NCBI RefSeq assembly: GCF_030463535.1 | Contig: NC_132891.1 | Coordinates: forward strand, 9,173,449 to 9,237,448 | Length of the DNA: 64,000 nucleotides | Source of the DNA: Salminus brasiliensis | Lineage: Eukaryota; Chordata; Actinopteri; Characiformes; Bryconidae | Direction of reading: 5' to 3' | Shown: piece after piece, positions 62,701 to 64,000 of the stretch | Layout: every line of letters begins with the position of its first letter | Numbering within the stretch: position 1 is the stretch's first letter | Notes under the pieces: model-generated | Databases searched by the model: none | What the model was told of the DNA's origin: nothing | What the model saw: the letters and a program-made list of their open reading frames with translations, nothing else | Position numbers and translations under genes: made by a program

Positions 62701-64000
62701 AATCCACATCACTTTGTACACTAAATTGATGGAGAAGTAAATCAAGGATTTGAAATGTTTTGCTGCCATCTTGTGGAAAATGAGTATAATGGAATCACAG
62801 AGCATGGATCTAATGTTTGTGATAGAATGCTGCCCTCTTGTGGTTGTACACTGCAACCGCAGCAGAACAGGGATCATTTTCAAGAATTTAGAACAGTGGT
62901 TTTTAGTCCTGGTCCTAGAGCACCACTACTCTTTGAACGTCTTTGGTATCCATCCATCCATCTATTCATCTATTCCCAAGAGTGTAGTCAGGTGTACAGT
63001 TAAACAAACTTACCTCTGGGTAGGACCACTCTGGGGAGTAGTCAGTCACCATGAAGAGCCTCCCTGTGGCCTGCAGCATACCCAGAGTGCCGTGTGCCAC
63101 AGCTGCTGACACCACGTCAGCTACATGCATGTAAGAGAGTGACCCTGCCTCCCCTGATCCTCCTGCACCAGTTGTTCCTCCGCCTAGAGACTGGGGGCTG
63201 CAGCAGGGCTGGAGGCACAGCTCGGAGGTGTTGTATCCTGTCGCTCTGTTGGCCCCATCCTCCTGGCTCTGCTGTTGGCCACCTCCTGACCCTGGCTGCC
63301 CATCTGACCCATGTGGGGCCACTAGCTGGTGGGCGTACAGTGTCCCGCTGGGCCCCACAGCTGTGGCCCCACCATCCACAGAGATGAAGTCGTTGATGAG
63401 GTCAGAGAACTGGTTGCCGAAGGAGATGTCAAAGTGGTCCAGGCTGATCTCCATGCCTGTGCCTCCACCCCCGCTTGCCTGGTGGCTCCCCACTGCGTTA
63501 TAAAGGCCCTGTACCAACCCGGCCCCCTGGAGCAGAGGCTGTAGCTGCTGCTGACCATTGCTGTTGGTGTTGTCGCTGGAATTTCCATTGCTAAGTCCCA
63601 CCGACTCGCTCCCTGCTGCTCCATTCTCAGAGTTTGGCTGTAGGTAATGATCTGATGCTCCCTCTGCATTTCCCCCTGCACAGGACTGTAAGTGATCCCC
63701 AGTTTTGAGCAAGCCATCTGCCCTGGTTTCAGCACCAGCAGCCTGGACCGAGCCTGCATTGGTAGGCTGATCATGGCCCACCACCTCCTCATGCTCTGGC
63801 CCAAGACTGGGGTAACCGCCTGGATACTGCAGCAGCTGGAGAGAGCCGGCCTGCCCTGAGCTCTGTTCAACAGGTGAGCTTCCATTGCAGTTGGGCCTGT
63901 GCTGGTTCTGGTGTCCATGATGGTGGTGGAGGTGTCCGTTGCTGCCTGGTGAGTCAGTCTTGACCACTTGCAGGCCCATGTAAGCCCTGTCATGGGAATT
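16481..64000 (-). CDS. camta1: Calmodulin-binding transcription activator 1, 3' two thirds (5' part outside window)
   Basis: Fourteen or fifteen exons on the minus strand: 64000-63014, 62043-61917, 59763-59629, 33150-32963, 32790-32594, 32441-32363, 31900-31567, 30594-30092, 27775-27597, 25536-25299, 24554-24483, 23155-22956, 21499-21425, optional 20876-20846, last 16544-16481 (or to 16512). All phases close. The protein is a CAMTA transcription factor: transactivation region (FSDLINDFISVDGG), TIG/IPT domain (GGVKVLITGPW, ISVPASLIQPGVLRCYCP), ankyrin repeats (FRGMTLLHLAAGQGYATLI, MWACALGHLEAA), and IQ calmodulin-binding motifs. The N-terminal CG-1 DNA-binding domain is beyond the right edge. 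The match to human CAMTA1 rather than CAMTA2 rests on phrases such as HDWLSLDDNQFRMSILERLE and the SPLxDHRLYKR microexon. In vertebrates it is expressed mainly in neurons; fish may carry two copies (a/b), not distinguishable here. Confidence 0.93.
18835..18872. repeat. (TTA)n microsatellite
   Basis: About 11 ATT/TTA repeats just left of the nested SINE; possibly its 3' tail. Confidence 0.8.
18890..19205 (-). mobile_element. tRNA-derived SINE, copy 2
   Basis: On the minus strand it begins near AGGCTCTGTGTGGCTCAGCA (A-box like), followed by GGTGCGAATCCCAAGCCATG, which contains a B-box (GGTTCGAATCC type). The remainder matches the copies at 5.2 and 30.9 kb (GATGAGGGGAGTGAGCTCCA region). Inserted inside the hAT-like element at 18.6-19.76 kb. 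Confidence 0.65.
19977..20018. repeat. (GA)n tract
   Basis: GA-repeat of about 40 bp that produces spurious SLSLS frames on the minus strand. Confidence 0.9.
20035..20672 (+). mobile_element. Degenerate Tc1/mariner-type element
   Basis: Left end CTTATGCAAAAGTTTTGGGA and right end GGGTGCCCAAACTTTCGCAAAAG are inverted relative to each other. The interior decodes to a frameshifted fragment of a Tc1-type transposase (GGVVLQY-like start, then GQWSRSTMDYLKK, then ITVP). Internally deleted and inactive. In the intron between the microexon and the last exon of camta1. Confidence 0.6.
20755..20817. repeat. (GA)n tract next to the microexon
   Basis: About 60 bp of GA repeat lies just 30 bp downstream (minus-strand sense: CT-rich) of the camta1 microexon donor. 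CU-rich intronic RNA is a typical binding context for PTB-type splicing regulators, so this tract may influence microexon use; that is inference. Confidence 0.7.
20846..20876 (-). CDS. camta1: camta1 alternative 31-nt microexon
   Basis: Encodes (S)PLMDHRLYKR: AG left from exon 21425 plus C makes Ser, then ten codons to the donor CGG|GTGAGT. The acceptor (GCGAAG|C) has a weak pyrimidine tract. Length 31 is not a multiple of 3, so inclusion changes the frame of the last exon and gives the C-terminus SERIEKGQGT. The peptide matches the recalled human CAMTA1 tail (SPLVDHRLYKR) with one change. Confidence 0.85.
21425..21499 (-). CDS. camta1: camta1 exon, C-terminal basic helix
   Basis: 75 nt, phase 2 in and phase 2 out, reading SSLLTKRQDQAARKIMRFLR and then RCRH. 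It follows the last IQ motif and is nearly identical to the human sequence I recall. Acceptor GTTTCAG, donor CACAG|GTAA. Confidence 0.93.
21718..21845. mobile_element. Hairpin MITE, GGTTCTT family, partial copy 3
   Basis: Contains AAACCTTTACACTGGTAAAG, CATCATGTGAAGGTTCTTTA and GACCTCTAAATGGTTCTTCA, matching the middle of the 4.9-kb copy (CATCATATGAAGGTTCTTTA). Confidence 0.5.
21915..22330 (+). mobile_element. Truncated DNA-transposon-type repeat
   Basis: Left end GATATGGACAAAAGTATTGG, then GTGTTGGTCCCCCTTTGCAG, a common fish repeat whose right end should be the inverse (CCAATACTTTTGTCC). Here the right end is lost around CACCTATGGCAAT. Confidence 0.5.
22956..23155 (-). CDS. camta1: camta1 exon with IQ motifs
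   Basis: 200 nt, phase 0 in, reading YALYKKMTQAAILIQSKFRS, then QQSRRAAVLIQQYYRSYREF and ASALVQHKLR. ILIQSKFRSY and VLIQQYYRSY are IQ-type calmodulin-binding helices. The human isoform phrase LTWIALK before YALYKK is not found here, so exon 24483 joins this exon directly (KYKQ-YALYKK) unless a 21-nt microexon was missed in the intron. Confidence 0.93.
23835..24250 (+). mobile_element. DNA-transposon MITE, GGACACCTGCTCATTCA family, copy 1
   Basis: Shares GACACCTGCTCATTCACTGT, GATTGCATTCAGTGGCA and AATAGGTTCATGTTTATAGT with elements at 36.9, 52.7, 54.5 and 62.3 kb. The ends of the 36.9-kb copy are inverted (ACAAAAGTATTGGGACACC against GGTGTCCACAAACATTTGG). This copy lacks a clear right end. 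Confidence 0.55.
24483..24554 (-). CDS. camta1: camta1 exon, IQ motif
   Basis: 72 nt, phase 0 in and out, reading GRPLREQQEVAAAVIQRCYR and then KYKQ. AAVIQRCYRKYK is an IQ calmodulin-binding motif. Donor CAG|GTAGGT, acceptor TCCTACAG. Confidence 0.93.
24660..25000. repeat. GA-rich simple repeats
   Basis: Two GA-rich blocks (about 24660-24785 and 24935-24995), the first with three copies of CAAGAAAACCAGAGAGAGAG-like units. They produce the spurious Glu/Arg and Ser/Leu frames nearby. Confidence 0.85.
25281..25536 (-). CDS. camta1: camta1 exon, IQ motif and upstream linker
   Basis: The exon 25536-25299 (238 nt, phase 2 in, phase 0 out) reads SLYSEPLTPKPSMSPGGSPL, then ADWSEFLSASNSKVERELSQ, LTLSDPEQRELYEAARLVQT and AFRKYK. 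ARLVQTAFRKYK is the first IQ motif. The main donor (AAG|GTACAG) is at 25299. A second GTACCC donor at 25281 would add six residues, VQARMK, in frame; the human-like joint KYK-GRPL favours the first. Confidence 0.93.
26040..26168. mobile_element. Hairpin MITE, GGTTCTT family, partial copy 4
   Basis: AAAGGTTCTTTACCAACAGG, ACAAAATGGTTCTTTTTTGG and the right terminus TTTGTAGCACCTTTATT, the same terminal word as the full copy at 42.9 kb (TTTGTAGCACCTTTAT). Confidence 0.5.
26211..26460. mobile_element. MITE with ~22-bp terminal inverted repeats
   Basis: Starts GGGCCTGTGTCCACCCGGCA and ends AATGCCGGGTGTATGCAGGC. The reverse complement of the end (GCCTGCATACACCCGGCATT) pairs with the start. About 250 bp, no coding content. 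Confidence 0.6.
26855..27445. repeat. Dispersed fish repeat
   Basis: CTATGTTCACACTGAGGGAA then AAAGTGGCCCAAATCTGAGT at the left, and AAAGTGGCCCAAATC again at 27,427. The opening phrase is common in fish MITEs that I recall ('TATGTTCACACTGCAGG'). Boundaries are uncertain. Confidence 0.4.
27597..27775 (-). CDS. camta1: camta1 exon, regulatory linker between ankyrin and IQ regions
   Basis: 179 nt, phase 0 in, phase 2 out. Reads ANMMSLAEHIIEATPERIKR, then SGLSSTMSWLATYLGDVEQL and PSIIHLR. Very close to human CAMTA1 (MMTLAEHIIEATPDRIK, STMSWLASYLADADCLP). Acceptor CGCTGGCAG, donor CTGAG|GTGAGA. Confidence 0.93.
28551..28599. repeat. (TA)n microsatellite
   Basis: About 24 TA repeats in a camta1 intron. 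Confidence 0.95.
29128..29200 (+). repeat. Short tandem duplication
   Basis: GACCAAAGGCCCCCTCCTCC and GACCAAAGGCCCCCTTCTCC, each followed by a (C)AGCGTGT or TAGTGTGT word, 35 bp apart: a local two-copy tandem duplication. Confidence 0.6.
30092..30594 (-). CDS. camta1: camta1 exon, low-complexity linker
   Basis: 503 nt, phase 1 in (G + AC = Asp), phase 0 out. Reads LRRPRSEPSSYYISECQRDL, then PAAKKHKPNPEVAQTRPDKA, and ends EPLSMLTMADREMVDTELLS, SYKADLENQDC and HMEDLQ. The start and end match human CAMTA1 (RPRSEPSNYYSSE, PAPKKHKLNPE, EPMSVLMMANREVVNTELGS); the middle (Ser/Thr/Pro/Gly) diverges. KKHK may be part of a nuclear localisation signal. Confidence 0.93.
30870..31155 (-). mobile_element. 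tRNA-derived SINE, copy 3
   Basis: On the minus strand it begins GGCTCAGAGTGGCTCAGCGG, a good tRNA A-box region, followed by AACCTTGCCG where the B-box would lie (decayed). The body matches copies 1 and 2 (CACCTGGAAAAGAGCACGGC, AATTGTGCTCTC, AGCACTAGCAATGCT). In a camta1 intron. Confidence 0.65.
31567..31900 (-). CDS. camta1: camta1 exon, second half of the ankyrin repeats
   Basis: 334 nt, phase 0 in, phase 1 out. Reads MWACALGHLEAAVVLYKWDR, then RALAIPDSLGRLPLSIARSR and GHTKLAECLEQLQREE, followed by a Ser/Thr-rich linker (SSDSWMVTWASDGVVTPSGQ). Canonical ankyrin helices (ALGHLEAAVVLY, SRGHTKLAECLEQL). Acceptor TTCTCTGCAG, donor CTTG|GTGAGA. Confidence 0.94.
31938..31972. repeat. (CA)n(TA)n microsatellite
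   Basis: CA repeat running into TATATATA directly upstream of an ankyrin exon acceptor (minus sense: TATATA then GT-rich). Confidence 0.9.
32085..32262. repeat. AGCAACCAC-type tandem repeat
   Basis: Repeated words such as TAGCAACCACCCAGTGACCA, CATAGCAACCACTTAGCC, CACATAGCAACAACATAG, a degenerate short-period array common in fish genomes. Confidence 0.55.
32363..32441 (-). CDS. camta1: camta1 exon, ankyrin linker
   Basis: 79 nt, phase 2 in, phase 0 out, reading TKHADSIDLELEVDPLNVDH and then FSCTPL. Identical to the human sequence I recall. FSCTPL joins MWACALGH of the next exon to form an ankyrin repeat opening (CTPLMWACALGH). Confidence 0.94.
32594..32790 (-). CDS. camta1: camta1 exon, first ankyrin repeat
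   Basis: 197 nt, phase 0 in, phase 2 out. Reads CVSGQGQAGSSFESRVVVVC, then EKMMNRACWAKSKHLIHSKT and FRGMTLLHLAAGQGYATLIK. TLLHLAAGQGYATLIKTLIKW is an ankyrin repeat. Acceptor TTGTGCCCGCAG, donor CG|GTGAGTC. Confidence 0.94.
32963..33150 (-). CDS. camta1: camta1 exon, coiled segment and Gly-rich linker after the TIG domain
   Basis: 188 nt, phase 1 in (G + AC = Asp), phase 0 out. Reads DNQFRMSILERLEQMERRMA, then EMAGQQQQQSNGAAGG and a long Gly/Ala/Asn-rich stretch ending NSQSQ. The first part is strongly conserved in CAMTA1 and helical; the Gly-rich part is low complexity. The Met in FRMSILERL has a purine at -3 (AGAATG), so it could start a shorter protein if transcription began in the preceding 26.5-kb intron. 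Confidence 0.93.
35291..35315. repeat. (TG)n microsatellite
   Basis: About 12 GT repeats. Confidence 0.9.
35405..36330. repeat. 0.9-kb GA-rich array
   Basis: Almost pure purine on the plus strand, GA repeats interrupted by words such as CATGGCATTCAGAT, GTGACATTCAGACAGAG and TATGGCATACAGATAGAGAG, which recur about every 100-200 bp. The long Ser/Leu frames on the minus strand are artefacts. A homopurine tract of this length can form triplex (H-DNA) and may phase with the GC-rich segment next to it. Confidence 0.9.
36380..36580 (-). promoter_or_regulatory. GC-rich segment, candidate internal promoter A
   Basis: A locally GC-rich block in otherwise AT-rich intron: CACACGCGTACACTGCGGAG, GAGGGAGGGGCACGCAG, GGAGCCACACAGGGCTCCGC and a CCAAT word (GCCAATCAGAGCAGAGG). 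It sits directly beside the 0.9-kb GA array, which lies downstream for a minus-strand transcript. Transcription from here could splice to the exon at 33,150. No first exon or donor could be fixed, so this is a candidate only. Confidence 0.3.
36885..37260 (+). mobile_element. DNA-transposon MITE, GGACACC family, best copy
   Basis: Left end ACAAAAGTATTGGGACACCT and right end GGGGTGTCCACAAACATTTG, then GACATATAGTGTGTG; the ends are inverted repeats. Interior words (GATTGCATTCAGAGAC, AATAGGTTCATGTTTATCTG, AGTCCTATTCTATTGCCAGT) are shared with the other copies in the window. Confidence 0.65.
38090..38520 (+). mobile_element. Internally deleted Tc1/mariner transposon
   Basis: The left part carries the start of a Tc1-type transposase (MGKHKNLSYFDKGQIVMARR, the helix-turn-helix region). 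It is followed after a large internal deletion by the 3' end (CCATGGAGGCCCCACCTCAC, AACTTACAGGACTTAAAGGA), with stops and frameshifts. The catalytic DDE region is missing, so the element is dead. A (TA)n run lies just before it at about 38,103-38,124. Confidence 0.8.
39275..39470. mobile_element. MITE of the CACTGTCA family, internal part
   Basis: TTAACTTTCAATGGAAGTCA, TTTCTATTGGTCCATTCATC and GACACAATGTAAAGATAATC match the copies at 9.2 and 42.1 kb; terminal repeats are not visible apart from a nearby GTATCGTCACTGTAATG. Confidence 0.5.
42130..42310. mobile_element. MITE of the CACTGTCA family, internal part
   Basis: TTAACTTTCAATGGACGTCA, ATTTCCATTGGTCCATTCAA and GACACAATGTAAAGAACAAA match the copy at 39.3 kb almost base for base. 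Ends not defined. Confidence 0.5.
42884..43058. mobile_element. Hairpin MITE, GGTTCTT family, full copy
   Basis: Left AAAAATAAAGGTGCCACAAA then TGGATCTTTGAGTGATGCCA, AGTAGAACCACTTTTG; right ATGGTTCTTCTATGACCATT then TGTAGCACCTTTAT. The ends are long inverted repeats (AAAGGTGC..ACAAATGG against CCATTTGTAGCACCTTT). About 175 bp and likely to fold as one hairpin. Confidence 0.7.
43432..43690. repeat. Dispersed repeat (copy also at 6.8 kb)
   Basis: AGGGATATCCCGATCAGGTT at the left, then CTGATCTGATTCGAGTCTCT, a duplicated GTGCTTATATAAGTAATACA pair 47 bp apart, and TTTCTATAACGGGACATTCT. Shares ordered motifs with 6.78-6.96 kb. Confidence 0.55.
45690..46245. repeat. 21-bp minisatellite
   Basis: About 25 copies of a unit like CTATAAGGTCCTGTATGAATG. 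Because 21 is a multiple of 3, the array stays open in several frames: plus-strand frames of 119 and 131 codons (NAIRSCM repeats) and minus-strand frames such as AFIQDLI repeats. No start context, splice site or homology supports translation. Confidence 0.9.
48041..48360. mobile_element. MITE with inverted repeats, Harbinger-like
   Basis: Begins TAAAGGTGTGTCCAAAACTG and TGCCCTAT, ends ATAGGGCACAGTTTTGGACA and CAGCTTA. The terminal ~24 bp are inverted repeats; flanking TAA/TTA would fit a 3-bp PIF/Harbinger target duplication. A subterminal palindrome ACTATATAGTGCACTA is present. About 320 bp, non-coding. Confidence 0.7.
49799..49856. repeat. (CA)n microsatellite
   Basis: Two CA runs separated by GACATATACACGTA. 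Confidence 0.9.
49920..49976. repeat. (CT)n tract
   Basis: Pyrimidine-rich CT repeat of about 55 bp. Confidence 0.9.
50160..50950. promoter_or_regulatory. GC-rich segment, candidate internal (possibly bidirectional) promoter B
   Basis: The most CpG-dense stretch in the window outside exons. Contains an Sp1-type GC box (AAGCCCCGCCCCTTG), CCAAT words in both orientations (GGATTGGCCCC, GGCCAATCCTGG), CACGTG (GGCACGTGCCG) and TCGGTCGATAATTGAG-like CpG runs. A plus-strand donor-like AACACG|GTGAGTTAG lies at about 50,789 and minus-strand donors such as GAA|GTGAGC near 50,146. It is in the large camta1 intron and would suit an alternative camta1 promoter or a divergent non-coding transcript. No transcript can be fixed from sequence. 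Confidence 0.4.
50935..51570. repeat. GA array with higher-order units
   Basis: GA repeats organised in blocks GATGAGGAGAGAGCTGAGAG and GAACACAGCAGCACAGAGAG (or GACAGAGCACAGCAGCACAG), repeated about ten times in varying order. The 357-codon and 222-codon Ser/Leu frames on the minus strand, and the Arg/Glu frames on the plus strand, are artefacts of this array. Confidence 0.92.
52680..53395 (+). mobile_element. DNA-transposon MITE of the GGACACC family split by a LINE tail
   Basis: Left end TATGTGGACAAAAGTTTTAG, GACACCTACTTTTACTACA. The MITE resumes at about 53,060 with CTACTAGATTTTGGAGCACT and runs to GGAGTGTCCACAAACATTTA. The intervening part (about 52,725-53,058) is a different retroelement, so this is a nested insertion. 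Confidence 0.65.
52800..53058 (+). mobile_element. LINE 3' end nested in a MITE
   Basis: GGAGGAGGTCTTGGTTCCTC, CCAGGGTTTCTTCCTCC and CTCTGAGGGAGGTTCTCCTT, followed by AAAGCTGCTTTGTGACAATA, AAAGCTATACAAATAAATTT and a (GACTT)n tail: the 3' end of a common fish non-LTR retroelement. 5'-truncated. Confidence 0.65.
53505..53785 (+). mobile_element. tRNA-derived SINE, second family
   Basis: GGCCCGGTAGGTCACTGGTT and TTTGATACCCAGGACAA look like a tRNA-related head with a decayed B-box. The body follows (CTTAAGCAAGGCACC, GTGCTGAGGTGGTGGCACAC), then a (TG)n run and TGGATGAGTTAAATCTGGAG. This sentence-like order is that of a widespread fish SINE I know by sight; name not assigned. Confidence 0.6.
54495..54745 (-). 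mobile_element. DNA-transposon MITE, GGACACC family, fragment
   Basis: Reverse complement of the 36.9-kb element's interior: GTGCAAATGCACACAAACAG, TGCCAATAGAATAGGACTC, TTGTTGCTGAATACAATCAA and CAATGCTCCAGACCCTAGTA. Confidence 0.55.
55265..55450. mobile_element. MITE of the CACTGTCA family, copy with both ends
   Basis: Left ACCTTGTATGCAAAAACCTT, right AAGGTTTTTGTGTGACAGTG-like (AAAGGTTTTTGTGTGACAGT), which are inverted; interior ATTTCTATTAGTGCATTTGG corresponds to the TTGGTCCATT word of the other copies. Confidence 0.55.
56771..57100. mobile_element. Fold-back MITE with telomere-like core
   Basis: Two arms of about 90-130 bp are inverted repeats: left TGGTTCATTGTAAATGCCTT, ACTTGACATTCAACCAACAT, CCTATTAAATACAAC; right GTTGTATTTAATAGATGTTT, GTTAGTTGAATGTCAGTCGA, GAGGCATTTACAATGGACCA. 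The inner parts are CCTAACC-rich on the left (ACACCTAACCCTAAGCCTAA) and GGTTAGG-rich on the right (AGGTTAAGGTTAGGGTTAGG). No coding content. Confidence 0.8.
57201..57560. mobile_element. hAT-like MITE with 8-bp target duplication
   Basis: Ends TAGGGCTGGGCAATATGG and CATATTGCCCAGCTCTA are inverted. The flanks GTAGCAAA (57193-57200) and GCAGCAAA (57561-57568) form an 8-bp duplication with one difference. Interior holds further palindromic ATCACGATAACAG/TTATCACGGTA words. About 360 bp, a type common in fish. Confidence 0.75.
58545..59025 (+). mobile_element. L2-like LINE 3' end (plus strand)
   Basis: Decayed C-terminus of an L2/CR1-clade reverse transcriptase: TGGCTTCCTGTAGTTGCTGC (W-LPV-A), RIRLKTLTLAYKAKSGPDPP, then ARLDPPSFKIHGRQASRLFS and LAPKWRNELLV, with frameshifts. 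Ends AAGTCGCTCTGGAGAAGAAC, GTCTGCTAAATAAATGC and a (TGTAAA)n tail; same family as the minus-strand copy at 11.07-11.5 kb. Confidence 0.75.
59629..59763 (-). CDS. camta1: camta1 exon, end of the TIG/IPT domain
   Basis: 135 nt, phase 1 in, phase 1 out. Reads HDTGLVTLQVAVSNQIISNS, VVFEYKARALPSLPSSQHDW and LSLD. The beta-strand pattern GLVTLQVA..NSVVFEYKA closes the immunoglobulin-like TIG fold. The donor G|GTAGGG opens the 26.5-kb intron. Confidence 0.94.
60092..61221. mobile_element. MITE with inverted ends and a nested MITE
   Basis: Left CATTGCAAAAATGATGGCAA, GTGAAATCC; right GAATTTCACTTGCTAAGATA, TCATGTTTTTGCAGTGCA: inverted repeats of about 30 bp. Inside, about 60,310-61,110, is a second element beginning GTGGCAGAGGTTCCAAGTCC (with TTAAGTAAAAGTACAAATAT) and ending TTCATTACTTCCTACCTCTG. 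Confidence 0.55.
61917..62043 (-). CDS. camta1: camta1 exon, TIG/IPT domain core
   Basis: 127 nt, phase 0 in, phase 1 out. Reads GGVKVLITGPWQEASSHYSC, then LFDQISVPASLIQPGVLRCY and CP. This is the central TIG/IPT domain (DNA-contact or dimer-type Ig fold of CAMTA proteins), nearly identical to human. Acceptor TGCCTTGCAG, donor CCTG|GTAGGT. Confidence 0.94.
62325..62720 (-). mobile_element. DNA-transposon MITE, GGACACC family, inverted copy
   Basis: Begins CAACATGTTTGTGGACACCC (the right end of the 36.9-kb copy, reversed). It continues GTGCAAATGCACACACACAG, GAGAAGTACTGCCAGTAGAA, TGAACCTATTGGCACCGTGC and TGACTGCAATCAAACCCTTA. The other terminus is eroded. Confidence 0.6.
63014..64000 (-). CDS. 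camta1: camta1 large exon, transactivation region to start of TIG (cut by window edge)
   Basis: 987 nt open in frame up to the window edge (329 codons, phase 0 out), so the exon continues beyond 64000. Contains a His-rich segment (NGHLHHHHGHQNQHRP), Ser/Asn/Gly-rich linkers, the conserved MEISLDHFDISFGNQFSDLI and NDFISVDGG, and at the end LFMVTDYSPEWSYPE, which enters the TIG domain. This corresponds to the very large central exon of CAMTA1. The donor is GAG|GTAAGT at 63,014. The short Met-start frame at 63,979 is not the true start; the frame runs through it. Confidence 0.93.

Noticed and set aside
1..64000. CRISPR arrays, operons or prophage
   Set aside because: Introns, SINEs and vertebrate proteins show this is a fish nuclear genome; the regular repeats found are minisatellites without spacers.

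Overview
The window is vertebrate nuclear DNA, from a ray-finned (teleost) fish. The evidence is long introns with GT-AG (and one GC-AG) splice sites, fish-type repeats (Tc1/mariner remnants, hAT-like MITEs, tRNA-derived SINEs, L2-like LINE tails, long GA/CA arrays), and exons that read as known vertebrate proteins. I would guess an otophysan (characin or catfish type), but the sequence does not settle this. There are no bacterial features.

Layout. (1) About 2.1-6.1 kb, plus strand: a complete four-exon urotensin-II precursor gene (uts2, alpha type), whose precursor ends in KRPYRKR followed by ANGADCFWKYCV. Intron 1 carries a 31-bp minisatellite. (2) About 6.1-9.7 kb, minus strand: a three-coding-exon gene that I do not recognise. 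It encodes a 126-residue secreted precursor with a signal peptide, a Lys-Arg site and a C-terminal Gly stop, and so looks like an undescribed amidated peptide hormone or neuropeptide. It is tail-to-tail with uts2, and the two poly(A) signals lie about 20 bp apart. (3) About 9.8-16.5 kb: repeats, and probably the 3' UTR of the next gene. (4) 16.48 kb to the right edge, minus strand: the 3' two thirds of camta1 (calmodulin-binding transcription activator 1). From 5' to 3' it has the large transactivation-region exon (cut by the window edge), TIG/IPT exons, ankyrin exons, IQ-motif exons, an alternative 31-nt microexon and a dual-coding last exon. The CG-1 DNA-binding domain lies outside the window.

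A 26.5-kb intron (33,151-59,628) between the TIG domain and the ankyrin repeats is filled with transposon remnants and tandem repeats. It also holds two GC-rich, CCAAT/GC-box-bearing segments (about 36.4-36.6 kb and 50.3-50.9 kb) that could be internal promoters. Exon junctions were chosen so that every phase closes. The order camta1 > < uts2 keeps the orientation of human 1p36, where VAMP3 and PER3 lie between them; neither is visible here, and the unknown peptide gene occupies that place.

Camta1 and the two peptide genes do not form a pathway; they are neighbours by conserved synteny. The observations most worth following are the unknown peptide precursor, the camta1 last exon read in two frames, and the candidate internal promoters that would yield a CAMTA1 form with ankyrin and IQ regions only.
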